A stretch of DNA of 64,000 bases, from NCBI GenBank assembly GCA_032173965.1, contig JAVUNC010000019.1, positions 13,632,234-13,696,233 of the forward strand. Reading direction: 5' to 3'. Origin of the DNA: Sitta carolinensis. Taxonomy: Eukaryota; Chordata; Aves; Passeriformes; Sittidae. The notes beneath the pieces are model-generated. The model did not search any database and was not told the DNA's origin. It was given only the letters and a program-made list of their open reading frames with translations. Positions 10,081 to 22,140 of the stretch are shown here, in pieces (positions within the stretch are counted from its first letter, which is position 1; each line of letters starts with the position of its first letter). Both the position numbers and the translations under genes were made by a program.

Positions 10081-12129
10081 CATCAGGGAAAATTACAAGA
10101 ATAGCCATTCCTTAGATCAAATGGAAAGGAAAGGCTCTTGCCACCTCTGTTGGGGGCTGGGTCACCCTGTATGCCTGTGTGCTGAATTTGACAACAGAGA
10201 AAAGCAGGGGGTGAATGCAATTTCATTCTCTTTACCTGTTTCATTTGTCTGTTTGCATTGGATTTGCAGTACGTCCATCCCATGCTTGCCTGTGATTTCC
10301 AGCTTTAAAATTTCTATCAAAAACATGTTGGGACTTAAGGGGAAAACACCTCACCCCACCACCCCCAGCCCTCCCCACACCCAGTTCTCATCGTTCTATT
10401 GATTTCATCCCATTCCCTGTCTTGGCCTCCTCAGTCCATTGCTGGTTGGGAGGAGAGAGGAGTGGGGTGATGGACACGGCTCGACCAATGTGAGCCCCTG
10501 CACGAGGGGAGGATCTCCCTCCCATCCCCTTTGCCACAGTCTCCTCTTCCAGCCTCCCACACTTCCTGCTGGCCAAATACATTGCCTGGGAAAAGAAAGT
10601 AAGAGAATTGTTTTCAGCAGACTTTACAAGCTAAAGTAGACCTGGGAAGGATGGAAGCTGGAGAGAAGATGCACTCTTTGGCATCAGTGGAACTGAAGGT
10701 TGACTGTAATATTTTGCTTCAGTCCCCTCTGTACTCTTTTCACAAACAGAAATACGCACTTATCACATGCTGATTAAGCAAGGCATTATCCCAGCTCCCT
10801 CCCAGATGACTGGGGGGACCAGAGCAAAGAGCCAAGACCACCATCACTACTGGTGTGAAGGAGGAGAGGGCAAGCCAGGGATCTAGGGAGGCTTGATTTC
10901 CCTCTCTCCACTTGGCTGATACCAAGGTTCTCTCACCAGCAACAGCAAAGTCCCCATGAAAACCTTTTCTGGCTTGTGCAGCAGGAAAGCTGGTCATGGA
11001 ATTGGCACTGCCAAAGGAATGGCATGTAGTGAGGTGGGAAGACAGGAGCCCTGTCTGCCTCATAATGAATATTGCAGTGAAGTATGAAGATATCCACTTC
11101 TTCTTTAAGAACAAAACTTAGCTTAGGAAGGAAAAAAAAAAAAATCCTTAAGCCTAAATATTTCCAGGTTTGCTCACCCCCGTGGGTTTGGTGCTCTGTA
11201 GCTGCTTGACCTGCAGGCCTTTCAAAGCTCTCTGTGAGTCTCTGTGCCAAAATAAATGTTACTTTACCATCAAGTAGGCAGAAGAATGAAAACCGTAAGA
11301 TGTGTGAGTGAGAAAAAAAGAGCCCAAACAGGAAAACCCCTTTCTTCTGTTCTAAAAGTCCTGGATGATCAAGGCTGTTCTGTTCACTCTGATTTAATCA
11401 GTTTGCAGATACCCAAATACACATCCAGCCATGGAAAGTGCTCTCCCTTTGATTCCAGTGAAATCCTTTCTAATTCTCTTTAAATGTTCCAGGGCTTTTT
11501 GAAATGATTGCTATCAATGCTAACCAAATGCTTTAGATCTCTTTTCTTTTTTTTTAGTTTGCCTGTCTTTAAATACTTTATTTCTATGCAGCCCAGTTAC
11601 AGCTGTACATGGAAAAAGTATCTAGAAAACAGATCTGGTTTGCTTTAGTCTTTGTGCCATATAGAGTCAGACACTTTAACCTTCTTTACATTTACTTAGT
11701 TGCTTTAATATGATTTCTGCAACCCCTATATTTTCTTTTATCCATATAACTTATTAAATATTTATAATACAGTAGTAGCCCATACAGATCACATAGGCTG
11801 GACTTTTATTACATTAGGCTCGACATAGCTATCTAGTAAATCATAAGTCATGTTCCTCCTAAAAGTTAAACCCCAGAATTTTTCAGCTGAGCTTGGACTG
11901 AATTTATGAGGGAGCAGCTCAAATAAAAGCCAAGATGGTTAAAACAATAGATAGACTTGTCTGACCAGAAAATAATAGATCTCCTAAAGTGCTGGACCTG
12001 CAATGTTTACCCCAGGTAGGAGCACCAGGACCTGAGCAATATGATTGGGAGACCAGTGCAGCAGCCATGGATGGGTACTGGTGACTGCTTATGCCAAGGC
12101 AGGGTCAACAGCTCTTGCAGCCACCATGA
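10081..12129. other. Intergenic sequence, nothing recognised
   Basis: This includes a C-rich patch (about 10350-10380), a short A-run (about 11130-11143) and AT-rich DNA around 11680-11860. Antisense frames of 124 and 105 codons at 10740-11250 have no recognisable domain. Confidence 0.5.
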
Positions 12130-12310
12130 GAATGCTGCTGCTTCTTCCATCACTGCTTCCCATTCCCTCCCTCCCCTTGCCAAGCCATGGCTGTACATGA
12201 TTTCTCTTCAACATCAGCCTGCATCCCTTGCTACTGCACTGATGCTTCATGCACCCAATTCCAGAATGGTGTGGGTGCATAGCTCTGAAAAAAAACCCTC
12301 CCTAGCTAAG
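12130..12310 (+). repeat. Second direct-repeat pair, copy A
   Basis: This is collinear with 13194-13379 about 1.07 kb downstream in the same orientation. A 22-base exact match covers 12132-12153 and 13196-13217. Further matching blocks include GATTTCTC(T/C)(T/C)CAACAT, CTGATGC(T/C)TCA, CCA(A/T)(T/C)CCAG and AGCTCTGAA(A/T)AAAA. The pair could be two copies of a dispersed repeat, remnants of terminal repeats, or a local duplication. I do not recognise the family. Confidence 0.7.
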
Positions 12311-13193
12311 TGCACCCCACCTCAGTGGTGGTGCCTCAAGTGAGGGTAAGATCTCTAGCCCCTGGACTCTTCTGTCCTCAGGTAGGTTTAGACAGATGCG
12401 CTCTGGGTTCACACTTTTTTGACAGAAAAACCTCTTCCAGGTCTCCTGCCCAAAGGGATCATTTTTCCAGCTATTTTTCCTCCATGCACTGTCTCTTATG
12501 CTTTTATTAAAGCACAGCTTTCCAACAACTGGGGAAGAAATACACTCCCACTCTGCAGTGCTTCCTTCACCCAGCTCAGAAGCAGGAACTGGGCAGCTGG
12601 GTCTGAGGGTGGCTGCCTCTCACCCGCAGATATACTTTCTGTGGAATGAAAAATGGGCATTTACATTTCAGCAGACCATAAAAATGCCTTTTGAAAACTT
12701 TTCAAGACTTTTCCAAGTTGGAACAGCCTTGAAAGACTTCAGACCAGATTGTCATATGGATTGGTGGCATATGGTTTAATGCACGCAACGCTGCTGCTCC
12801 TGCGTCACCACCCTCCCTTTCCATGATGGGGCCAGCCATCCTGCAGGGATGAATTCCCTTTAGAATGGTCCTTCACATGTTTTTGCACTTTCCCCAGCTC
12901 GATGCTGCAGCTTTCTCCAGTCACTCTCACCATTTATACTCCCAACTAGCCAGGTACAGACAACATCATATGCACAGAAACAAGTGGCCTCTTCCCCACC
13001 CCATGCATGTTTATTTTTTCTTCCCCATTCAAAAATTTCCAGTGGAAGCATTTAGGAGCAAACCAAATGCGTATTCTGATTCAGCTGGAAACTTTTATTT
13101 CGTTGTTGAAAATACTTTTAGCATATTTGACTTTTTTCTCCTCTTTCTTCTCACATTCCACACCATTTGGAGTGCTAGGATGACAGACATTCA
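12311..13193. other. Intergenic sequence between the repeat copies
   Basis: No gene is supported. A short stretch at 12790-12839 (GCTGCTGCT.CT.C.TCACCA...GCCAT) weakly resembles the beginning of the flanking repeat copies and might be a third, strongly decayed copy. The rest is complex AT/GC-mixed DNA. Confidence 0.45.
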
Positions 13194-13379
13194 TGATGCT
13201 GCTGCTTCTTCCATCACCATTCTTTCTCTTAGTCCATCCCCTTGCTGAGCCATAGGCATGTGAGATTTCTCCCCAACATGAGTTTGTATTCCCTGCTGCT
13301 GTTCTGATGCCTCACACACCCCATCCCAGTACAATGTGAGCAACACAGCTCTGAATAAAACCCCTCCGGAGTTAAATGT
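13194..13379 (+). repeat. Second direct-repeat pair, copy B
   Basis: This is the partner of 12130-12310. Its end contains AATAAA within CTCTGAATAAAACC, where copy A has an A-run. It is followed at once by a small tandem duplication of GTTTTTTAAAC (13378-13388 and 13395-13405). Confidence 0.7.
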
Positions 13380-15765
13380 TTTTTAAACTTTTTTGTTTTT
13401 TAAACTCCTGTCCCTCTCCTTCACCACTCTCTTTCCTTTTCTCTATCTCCCTTAATTTTACCTTGCCTTCCCCACTTTGAAAAACGAAACTATATGAAAC
13501 AGAATATTTGCCTCTTTGTGTGGTTTCAAAGATAAAACAAAGACTAAATAAAAAAGATGATAGAACACTTTATTTGGGAGGAAGGTAGGAGGAATTTTTC
13601 TTTTTCTCATCTTGAAAATTCCCTCTTGGCTCTTGGGTTGGGTTTTTATTTCACTTACACCACATAACATAAAGAAATTGCAGACAATGGTTCAGCTCCC
13701 CACATTTTTGCTTCAGACTGCCCAAACACTGCTCATGAACAGATCACAAGAGCACAAGACATTTATGCCCAAGGGATTTGACACAATATTGATCTGAGAG
13801 AAACCTGTTATTTGCAGGTGGAGTTGTTCAGGTAAGCAACATATGCAGTTGCAAAAAAGAGGAGGTAGTCAGACTGTGGAGGAAAAAAAAAGTTATGATC
13901 TTTGCCAACAACAACAACAACAACAAGCAACCACGAATATTCAACAGGACATCAGTGTGAAATGACACTAGACAAGCTGAGTCTGCAGGAAGTCTGTCTT
14001 TCAGGCAAGATGTCTATTGAAGTTAAGGCTGAAATCAGCCTGCTTTGCCCAAGTCATATAACATTTTTATATGGGACTGTGCCTAAGGTGGCCCTGAACA
14101 CTGTGGGTGTCATGAGGTGTCAGTGGTTTCCAGGGAGCAGGGTCTGAGGCTGGGATTTGCCATGGGGGAGTAGATGGGTATCAGGAACAACAGACAATGG
14201 GCATGAAGCCCTTTGTGGAGAAAGCAAGACCTTCTGCTGACTTCAGCACACTTCTTCCAGCCACAGATAGTACTGCTTCAGGCAATCAGCAATGGGACAA
14301 TACGGCAGAAAGAAACATTTTTTGTTGAAAGACAAGCAGGACATTTTGATTTCCTCCCCCTGCCCCTCTCCTACTGGGCATGAAAAAGTGCTACCCAGAC
14401 ACCTATTCCCCAGAGCTCTCTTTCTTCACTCATAACAAATGCACTTTTTCTGCACTCATTTAAAACCACTACTTCAAAAGACAGAACACAAGCTGAAGTT
14501 AAAACTAATAAGAAAGTAAAAATACTGTTCTTCCCTTCCCAGTCTTACAGGTTAAGAATACACTCATGTCCCACACATGAACCTTGCTGCTTATGTTTTG
14601 CACCATCCAAATGGCATATGTGAAGCTTTACTGTGTTTTTTTTCTTTCCTTTTTCCCCCTCCCCTGCTTCTTAAAAATAATTTCGTTGGGTTTGATGAAG
14701 AGGGAAGATGGGCAATCTTCCACTGAAATCCCCATTGACCATCTTGACAGTAGATTTTCCTGCCACAGAATCATGACCCATCATATCCCATGGGATTGAG
14801 ACCAATACAAACTTTTGGACCATATTTGTCTCCAGATTTTGCTGCTACAGGTCATCAGTGTGTTACCCTGCCCAGAGCTAATATATGGCACATGGTTGAA
14901 CCTGACTGGAGAACACATTTCCATGGCATAATACACAAAGAATAAACAAGTACTCTCTGTTTTCCAAACCTTCAGGAGAGGCAGCTCCTATGGGCTGAAT
15001 ATTTCTTTATTTCCACATACCAATCTCCCCTTGCTTTCATTCTGCCAAAGAACTTTTCTATCTTACGTACCCACATCCCCTGCAAAATAAAAAGGTTAAT
15101 GAGAGAGAATCTATGAGGGTAATGCATAACTCCTTTAAAATTTATCATATCTGGGTTAAAAAAATAAAAGATTCTCTTTTTTCCCCTTTTAAAAGGGGGG
15201 TTTATATCCAATGACACAAAGGTGTCTTTGCATTGTAGCTTCAATATTTTTCTTTCCTTTTTTTACCCAACAAGGGTGAAAAGATGTGATTTTTACAAGC
15301 AAATAGGAAGAAAAAGCCTGAACACACCATGGGAACATGTTTAAGAAGTTGATTTATGTTTCATACTGAGCCTTACACCTGCAGTTCAAGCAAAACTCAA
15401 CTTTGCCGCCCCACAGAGTCTAGTTTATTAGGTATCAAGGAGTCACAAGAAGCCATGTAATTAAAACTGTAATTAACTGGAAAAGGAAAGTGCCACCTGA
15501 GTTTTGAGAGGCTGTCAATTTTCTTTCCATTACAGCTTTCCTTCTGCTTCTTTTGTCTATAGGGTGCGTTTTTCCCTCATCTTGAAAAAGAAAAACAAAT
15601 TTTGGTTGTTTTTTTTTTCGCCCTCTCTTTTTATTAACTAGAGAAGCCACCAAATTCTCTAATGTCTTTACTCTTGGGAAAAAAATCGAGGCATTCAGTT
15701 TTGAGCTCAGAAGCAGGTTCCCCACAGCAGCATTTGCAGCTGTGTTTGCCAACAGGTGTCAAGAG
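13380..15765. other. Intergenic sequence, nothing recognised
   Basis: Plain intergenic DNA. It holds a CAA microsatellite (annotated separately) and a perfect 16-bp palindrome CCCCTTTTAAAAGGGG at 15183-15198. Frames are short and domain-free. Confidence 0.5.
13905..13926 (+). repeat. (CAA)n microsatellite
   Basis: About seven CAA units in tandem, uninterrupted, ending at CAAGCAACC. Confidence 0.85.
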
Positions 15766-15850
15766 TGGTCCAGGCAGGACAGAGTCCCGGGCTGCCCAGC
15801 GGCGCGAGCAGCGCCACGAACGCCCGGGGAGAGGAGAGTTCGCCAAGCAG
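15766..15850. promoter_or_regulatory. CpG-dense islet with nested inverted repeat
   Basis: About nine CpG dinucleotides fall within roughly 65 bp in otherwise CpG-poor DNA. CCCGGGC (15786-15792) faces GCCCGGG (15822-15828). Between them GGCGC (15801-15805) faces GCGCC (15811-15815) around nearly the same centre. The islet could be a short promoter, first-exon remnant or protein-binding site. GTAAAA at about 15857 resembles a weak splice donor. No transcript evidence is available. Confidence 0.35.
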
Positions 15851-16540
15851 GGAGGGTAAAAGGGACAAGGGGCACAATCCCCTGGCCAAAAAGGTGAATC
15901 TCCCAAAGGTTTGGGTGAGATGTTCAGCCAGTCCTGTCCTGCCTCTGCCTCATGCACCCGCCGGGAGAAAAGCCCTGGGGAATCAGAAAGAAGCGCTGGA
16001 ATAAAAAGATGATTATTTGATAAGATTTAAAGAAGAAAAGACTTGGGTAAACTTGAAAGAAACTCATAGTAAAACATAGTTGAGGAGTAATTACCTGGAA
16101 GGGTAAAATGATGAGAACAAAGATAGGATCTATCCTAAGGTTCATTACAAGGGAGATTTATGAATATATAGAAAATTTTGCAGAGGAGATGTTTGTCTTA
16201 GACTGGTGAATGAAAGGGTGACTGACATTCTTCATTTTCCATTTAACAGGTGACAATATCTCATCAAGTGAAGGACCAGTTTTGAGAGGGGAAGTCATTA
16301 TTGTAAAAAGCAATTTTACTTTGGTGTCATTCTGATAGGCTTAAGGTTTTTTCCCCCCCAGCCTTAATTATTTGTATCTTCTCCCTTCCTGAAATAGCCC
16401 CAGCTTGCAAGGCAAAGGTCTTGGGACCCTCTGGGTTTGAAGGCAGATCTTGATCAGCACTAATTTGGGGAAGTGAGCCGGAGATACCTGCAGCAGATGA
16501 CACACAGGGCTCAGGTTCTTATTCAGCTACAAGTCAGCAG
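15851..16540. other. Intergenic sequence, nothing recognised
   Basis: Mixed-composition DNA without gene, repeat or structured RNA that I can support. Confidence 0.5.
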
Positions 16541-16770
16541 GGGCACCCCCCGACCATCTGTGGTCTATAAATTACAGTAACACCGGCACACACTGCTTGT
16601 AAATCACCAAAGAACAGGCTTTACCTTATGACACATTACATGAACCCTGTTGGATATTCCAATAAACTCCCATAAACCATCCGATATAAACTCTGGATTA
16701 TGTTTCCTTGGGGGGCAGGATAAAAAACTGTGCTTTTATGCACTTGCACAAAGTTCTTATGGGTGAAATG
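16541..16770. promoter_or_regulatory. Regulatory-looking noncoding block
   Basis: Complex AT-rich sequence without repeats. It contains TGTAAATCACC, several AATAAAC/ATAAAC forkhead-like cores (16660-16690) and CCGATATAAACTC. It resembles conserved noncoding elements in texture only; no alignment was available. Confidence 0.25.
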
Positions 16771-18120
16771 AAGGTGTTGCCTTAGCTATGTGTGTGTTTA
16801 TGCACCATGTTTTCTTACAAAAGAGATTTCCCCCTCTCTGCCATCACTATTACTGTAAATATTTCACTTTCCCAAGAGTGCATCAGCCTTGAGGTGCCCA
16901 GGGTTGCCATTCTTCTGAAAAAAAGAAGCTACTACTCATTGGAAAATGCAGTTTTATGTGAGCCTGCATGACTTATCCTCATCCTTGCTGCTCCAGGCAC
17001 AGGAAGATTAACAGGAGAGGCTCACCCATGTCCTTTCCTTTTGGAGGAGCAAGGATATCCAACATATGACCTGAAGCCTTTGGATATCCCTTTCCTGACA
17101 TGATGGAGCCCATGTCTGCGAGGAGCAGATGTTTTGGCATGTGGTTGTGTGTCCCTGCAGTACATGGCTGGTTGGGACCACAGACACTCTGCTGAGAAAC
17201 CTGGCACTTGACTTCAAACTTTCTCCCAAGACCTGACAAAGGGCTGCTTTTGAGAATTATATCAGTAAGCCCTGCATTTAGTATGTCATCTGGGGAAAAA
17301 AAAATCTGTAAATTTATTCAGAATGTGGGGCATAGGCCAAGTGAACACTGATAAATGTTATTTGACCAGCTTATTTTCCTGACCATGAACTACCATGGGC
17401 TGCAGTGTAGACTGCCTGCAGTGGCTGTGTCACAACGAGTTCCTTAGTCGAAGCTGAAATCCCAGCCCCTCTCAGGAGGCAGTGGGGGCCCTGCAGACAT
17501 CTCACTCCTGCACAGCAAAGTTCCCTAAGGTGACATTATTTTTATCTGGGTTTCTAAAGGCTCTTGGGTCTGGGTGCTCATCACGATCCACGTGGGTGTG
17601 TGGGTGCGTGGGCGCGCACCTGCATCAACACACATCTAAATCCATCAGGTTCTGCAGTCAAACTGGTCAGATATTCCTCCCTCACGGAGACAGGCAATCA
17701 AGGCAACCGTGTCTGCCTCCCCCAGTGGCAATGGGATGAACTCAACTGTCTGTAGACATCAGAGAACCCACATCTGAAAGAGCAATCCAAGGGAACCTGC
17801 CTCCCCTGCTCCCTCCACTTGTGAGCACAGAGTGAATTAATGCTCATACCAGAAACAGCAACATAACATGATCCCAGTGTTACCCAGCAAGGATGCACCT
17901 GGCTGAAATATTTTGAACAGTCTCAGGAGCAATTTTCAACTCACCAGCAGTGTAAATTTGTAGCATTTATTGAATCTAGGTTGGGCCTGTCTTAGTTTAG
18001 TTTCAGAAAATTTGGTGAATAAAATAAAGTTGATTTTTATATCTGTTTTACTCAAAAGAAAGCCCACTTCTATTTAAATGTTACATTAAATTTTCCTGGA
18101 GGAAACAGTTTAATACAGAA
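16771..18120. other. Intergenic sequence, nothing recognised
   Basis: Three overlapping minus-strand frames at 16979-17239 are chance frames. GGATATCC occurs twice (17052 and 17084 areas). A CpG/CACGTG-containing patch lies at 17583-17623. None supports a gene. Confidence 0.5.
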
Positions 18121-18240
18121 ATATAATTAATCTTTATCAGCACAGAAAAATACTCCTTGATTTTCAGTCAAGGAATTTTTACTTCGGAAACTTTTAAATT
18201 TAGAAGTAATGTACAAGGAGTAATTTTGCAGTGCTTTTCC
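18121..18240. other. Segment with alternative hairpins
   Basis: TACTCCTTG (18151-18159) can pair with TCAAGGA (18168-18174) across a short loop, or exactly with CAAGGAGTA (18214-18222). These are directly readable inverted repeats in AT-rich DNA. Whether they matter as DNA or RNA is unknown. Confidence 0.4.
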
Positions 18241-18629
18241 ATCCAGCAAGTGAACCAAAACCCCACAGTGAGGCAGTGGAAAGCCCTAAATCAGGTCTGG
18301 GCATCGTGGCACTGAGGCTCTAGTGTGCTCATCCATGAGGACACCCCACTGGGGGTTCCCAGCCATGCAGCCTCCTCCTTTACCTTTCCAGTGCCTTCTC
18401 CATCAGTCCCTTTCTGTGCACTCTGACAAGAAGAAGTGATAGTGCTATTGCTGATTTTTAACAAGATTTGGAAAGCGTTCAAGTGCCTGACTAAGTGGTT
18501 GGAAACAAGGAAGCAGAAGGATGTTTTGGCATCCTGCAATGTGTGCATGAAGAGCACAGACACAAACACATTGAATGCACATACTGTAAAACAAGATAAC
18601 AAGGGAAGTACAAACTAATAAAAGCCTAT

Positions 18630-18890
18630 TAAAACATCGTGGAGGCTATTGCTGCTCGCCTGCATGCCTATGTATTTAAAAACCAAATATTTCATGTGAA
18701 CGTGCAATTCAAACATGACTGATCACAGATATAACTTTCAGCAGCATTTAAATGCATAATGCCATCCTGTAATTAATGTAGCCTATCCTGAAATTTGAGG
18801 GATTTATTGATACTGGCAGAAACATTTGCAAATAACTTGGGGAAGTTCATGACATACCTTTTGTCTCAAGGGATTTAATTCATTTTTTTC
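18630..18890. promoter_or_regulatory. Regulatory-looking noncoding block
   Basis: Non-repetitive AT-rich sequence with an ATTTAAATGCATAATGCC patch (about 18747-18763) giving POU-type ATGCATAAT, a TAATTAAT homeodomain core (about 18770-18777), and GTGAACGTG upstream. The motif packing suggests an enhancer; this is inference. Confidence 0.35.
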
Positions 18891-19984
18891 CTTTTTTTTT
18901 TTTTTTTTTGCTCCAGCTACCATCAATAATTTCATTCAGAGCCCTTACCATGTGATGACACATGCTGTTGGAAATCCTCAGCAGAAAATCTGAAGAAAGT
19001 ACCAGCATGGAGAAAGGGCCTCATTGTGTTTTTATTTGTTTTGTTCTCTTTCACTTACACTGAAATATATATAACCATGTCCAAGGGGATTGCTTTTGAG
19101 GTCTGCAATGAAAAAAAAAAAAAAAAAAAACAAAAGCAGGCCATAGGCATAGAAAGCTGCAAGATTTTCCAGGAAAATCTATGGCCATCCCGTTAGTTCC
19201 TGGCTGAGCACAAGTTAGGCCCCAGTACTGGAATATTATCTACTGGTATTACCAGACACACTTGTATGGAGGTAATGCAACATAATTGGGTGAAAAAATG
19301 TTTGCATAAAGCCTTTTCCTGAAGGAATGTAGGTGTCAACACTCTCATCTTGGGAAAGGTGCTGGTTTGAGGGGTTGGCAAGGAATAAGAGACAAATCCC
19401 AATAATGTGGTGCATGTTCCTCATGTTCTACAACCACTGCAACTGCAAAACTTGGCCATGACCCTACAGACACATATATAAAATTTCTTCAATAACAAGG
19501 GTAAGAAATATCCCATCATTTTTCTGCAGAGGGTTTCAAGACCTGAGGTCTGCACAGTGCCAGCACAGAGTCACAGCATCCAAAGCATCAGATGGCTATT
19601 CTGCTGTTACCAAGCTGCATCTAAGTAGGTTAGTGGAGCAAGCTGGCACGTGCTCCCCCTTGCCTGATCTTCACATTTCTCCATAGTTTCTCTCAATATT
19701 GTAAAGAATTTCTTATGTGGGACTATTTTATCATCAGGCAGTATTTTTGCCTGTGAATATTTGTACACACACTCATAGGATTAAAGATGGCAAGGGAAAG
19801 AATAACATTTATTTTAGGAAAATGTTCAGGATTTTTTTGCTGTTTGTTTTTTTTTGCTTTGATTTAAAAAAAAAAAAAAAAAACAACTTTTTTTTTTTTT
19901 TTTTTCCTAGGGCCTAAATTTGAGGTACTCCTGTCACATGATATACAAATCAGTCATTTGCACAAAAAAAAAAAAAAAAAAAAA
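18891..19984. repeat. Cluster of long A/T homopolymers
   Basis: Within 1.1 kb there are a T-run (about 18892-18909), A20 (19111-19130), A18 (19866-19883), T18 (19888-19905) and A21 (19964-19984). The intervening sequence is ordinary intergenic DNA without a gene. The cluster may mark poly(A) insertion sites or simple slippage growth. Confidence 0.7.
19866..19905. repeat. A18-CAAC-T18 perfect inverted repeat
   Basis: Eighteen A bases, the four bases CAAC and eighteen T bases form a perfect 18-bp stem with a 4-base loop. It can extrude as a hairpin. It may be a cruciform-prone site or the meeting point of two opposed poly(A) tails. Confidence 0.8.
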
Positions 19985-22041
19985 GTTAGCAATATCTGGG
20001 AAATCACACCAAAATGTGCTTCTCTGTTACTTGTCTCATTGATCTGAATACACTGGGTACATCTCAAACAGCAAGCAGAGACGTGCTGAGGATGAATAGC
20101 TACACTTCAAGTATTGGGGGGAGCCCAAGCCATCTCCACAGCTTCTCCAGCCCTTCCACCTGCTTCCCACTGTACTGCTTTGAGTGGCCTGGTTTCCTCA
20201 CACTTTGCCCTGTCTCATTATCAAACATTTCCAATAAAGCACTGTCCCAGCTCAGAGTCCACAAGCCCCCATCCCAGTAAACTGGGGCTTTGTTTCTGTA
20301 GGAAAAGCACCATTTTGTGTTTTCTGCTGCATTTGGGGAGAGAGAAGGTGGGTGTTGGCCAAATGGAATAGGGCACTTTTCCCCTCCAAGACTGAGGAGG
20401 AAGAATTTGCGAATCATGAACATAAAAGCTTCTCACTGACTCTTGTCTGGCTCTGGTGGGGATGGACTGGCCAACCCAAGTGGGCATCCCTCTTCCTGTG
20501 AGTGGCAGGAGGGTTCCTGGCTGCCCTGAGAGATGAGAGAGCTGTGCTGACACTGAGGTTGAGGAGGGTTTATTCCACCAGTAATGAGTTCCCCCAAAAA
20601 ACAGTCATGGGAAGCTGTCAGGGGAAGAATCACATGTTGATATTTTCCACGTCTCAAGGGAAAATCAACTTAAAATAGGAATTAAAAATGGGTTTTAGCT
20701 TCTCACCTTCTCCCACTCTTTTCATCTGGTTTTATATATTTCAGTGTATCTACAGACAATGGTTAAAAAGTACTTATGGTGTGATAATACATCTCTCCAG
20801 CTTGTTCAGGTACCTGACTTCACCATGCAGCCTTCAGGGTGAAGCAGTGTACCAGGGTGTGAACTGAAGTCACCATCCAAGGTGCTTGCAGAAAGCAAAG
20901 AGCAAGTGGGATTCACCAAATCTGTGCCCTCTCTTCCTACCACTTTTACACGAGAAATTTTTCTTTTGGCTTTTCTTCTGGCAGGGCCATGGATAAAACT
21001 GATTCTGTTTCAGGCAATTGAAAAAAAAAAAAATCAGCTAAACAAACCCATGATTGGACATCTCTGTTGCAGGCAAGCTCAACATCTTTCCCACTGGGAG
21101 TAGAGCTCTGTACTCCAGCCCAGCTTTCTCTCAGCCTCTGTCCCCACAGTACCAGGAGAGCCCCAGTGAGGCCCCCAAATCCCCCAGGAGCAGCATGCAG
21201 GGGCTGTTGTGCCACCATCAGAAGGCTGAAGTTGTCAGCTGCAGGGATGAAGAATTTGAGGTTGGCTGTCGGAGCACTCCGAGCTCGGGAGGGGTTTGGA
21301 GAAATGCAAGCTGGGGTTACATAAAACACTGACTCATGCTGAGAAATCACAAGTTTTGAAAGTTTCAGCTGAGGAAGGAGCAAAACCTCAAGCTGCATGT
21401 TGCTTACAAATCAACAGGAACTGGGGGATGCCGGGGACCTCTGAAAATCTGGCCTTGGCTCAGGAATTTTTGAAGTTCTGCCACTACTCCCAGGAGGAAC
21501 AGAGAGTCATGTACACCTGTCAGGGGGAAAACATGGCCCTTTCCTATTTCAAGGGAAATTAGTGTGGGCATTTCAGCTTCACCCATTGGAAAGAATTCCT
21601 TAAGATATAGCAAACAGAAGTTAACTTTTTTTCCTCTTTTTTTTTTTTTTTTTCATGCCATTGTGTATGATATTGAAAAGTACATCATCCAGAATATTTA
21701 CTTTTTGCTGGGGTGTCTAAGCATGCAAATGTTGTGGTTTCATGTACTGGGCAAAACCAGTTGTGGATTTTGGCAGTCATGTTGGTCTATGGTTTCTGTG
21801 AATGTCAGGATGTGGTTCTTCCTGGGGCATTATGGGTTACTCAAATCATGTCCCATTATACAGGTAATTTGTGTGCCACAAAGATGGTGTGTACATATGC
21901 AAAAGAAGTACAAGACTGAGACTTCCTGCCATGTGTTAGAAATACTGGCCAAAATCATTTGCACTGTGATATTTAAATCAGACTTTTAAAATCCCTGGTT
22001 GGAGACATATGCAAGTAGTTGATTTTTGGATCCTTTACAAT
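19985..22041. other. Intergenic sequence, nothing recognised
   Basis: GC-richer around 20100-20660 and 21060-21560, with several overlapping frames on both strands (the longest 150 codons on minus at 20946-21398). No domains or splice framework are evident. An A-run (about 21020-21032) and a T-run (about 21638-21653) are present. Confidence 0.5.
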
Positions 22042-22081
22042 TTTCTCTCTCTCTCTTCTTATTTACAGTAGGTACTCAGCA

Positions 22082-22112
<31 letters not shown>

Positions 22113-22140
22113 ACATACACACACACACACACACACATAT
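22042..22140. repeat. Compound (CT)n-(CA)n microsatellite
   Basis: A CT run at 22042-22056 and a longer interrupted TC run at 22081-22112 pass directly into a CA run at about 22112-22136. The repeat ends in ATATGCATACATGCACATA. Confidence 0.9.

Noticed and set aside
12130..13379. Interpretation of the direct-repeat pair as a retroviral LTR pair
   Set aside because: No TG...CA ends, primer-binding site, polypurine tract or viral coding remnants were seen between the copies.
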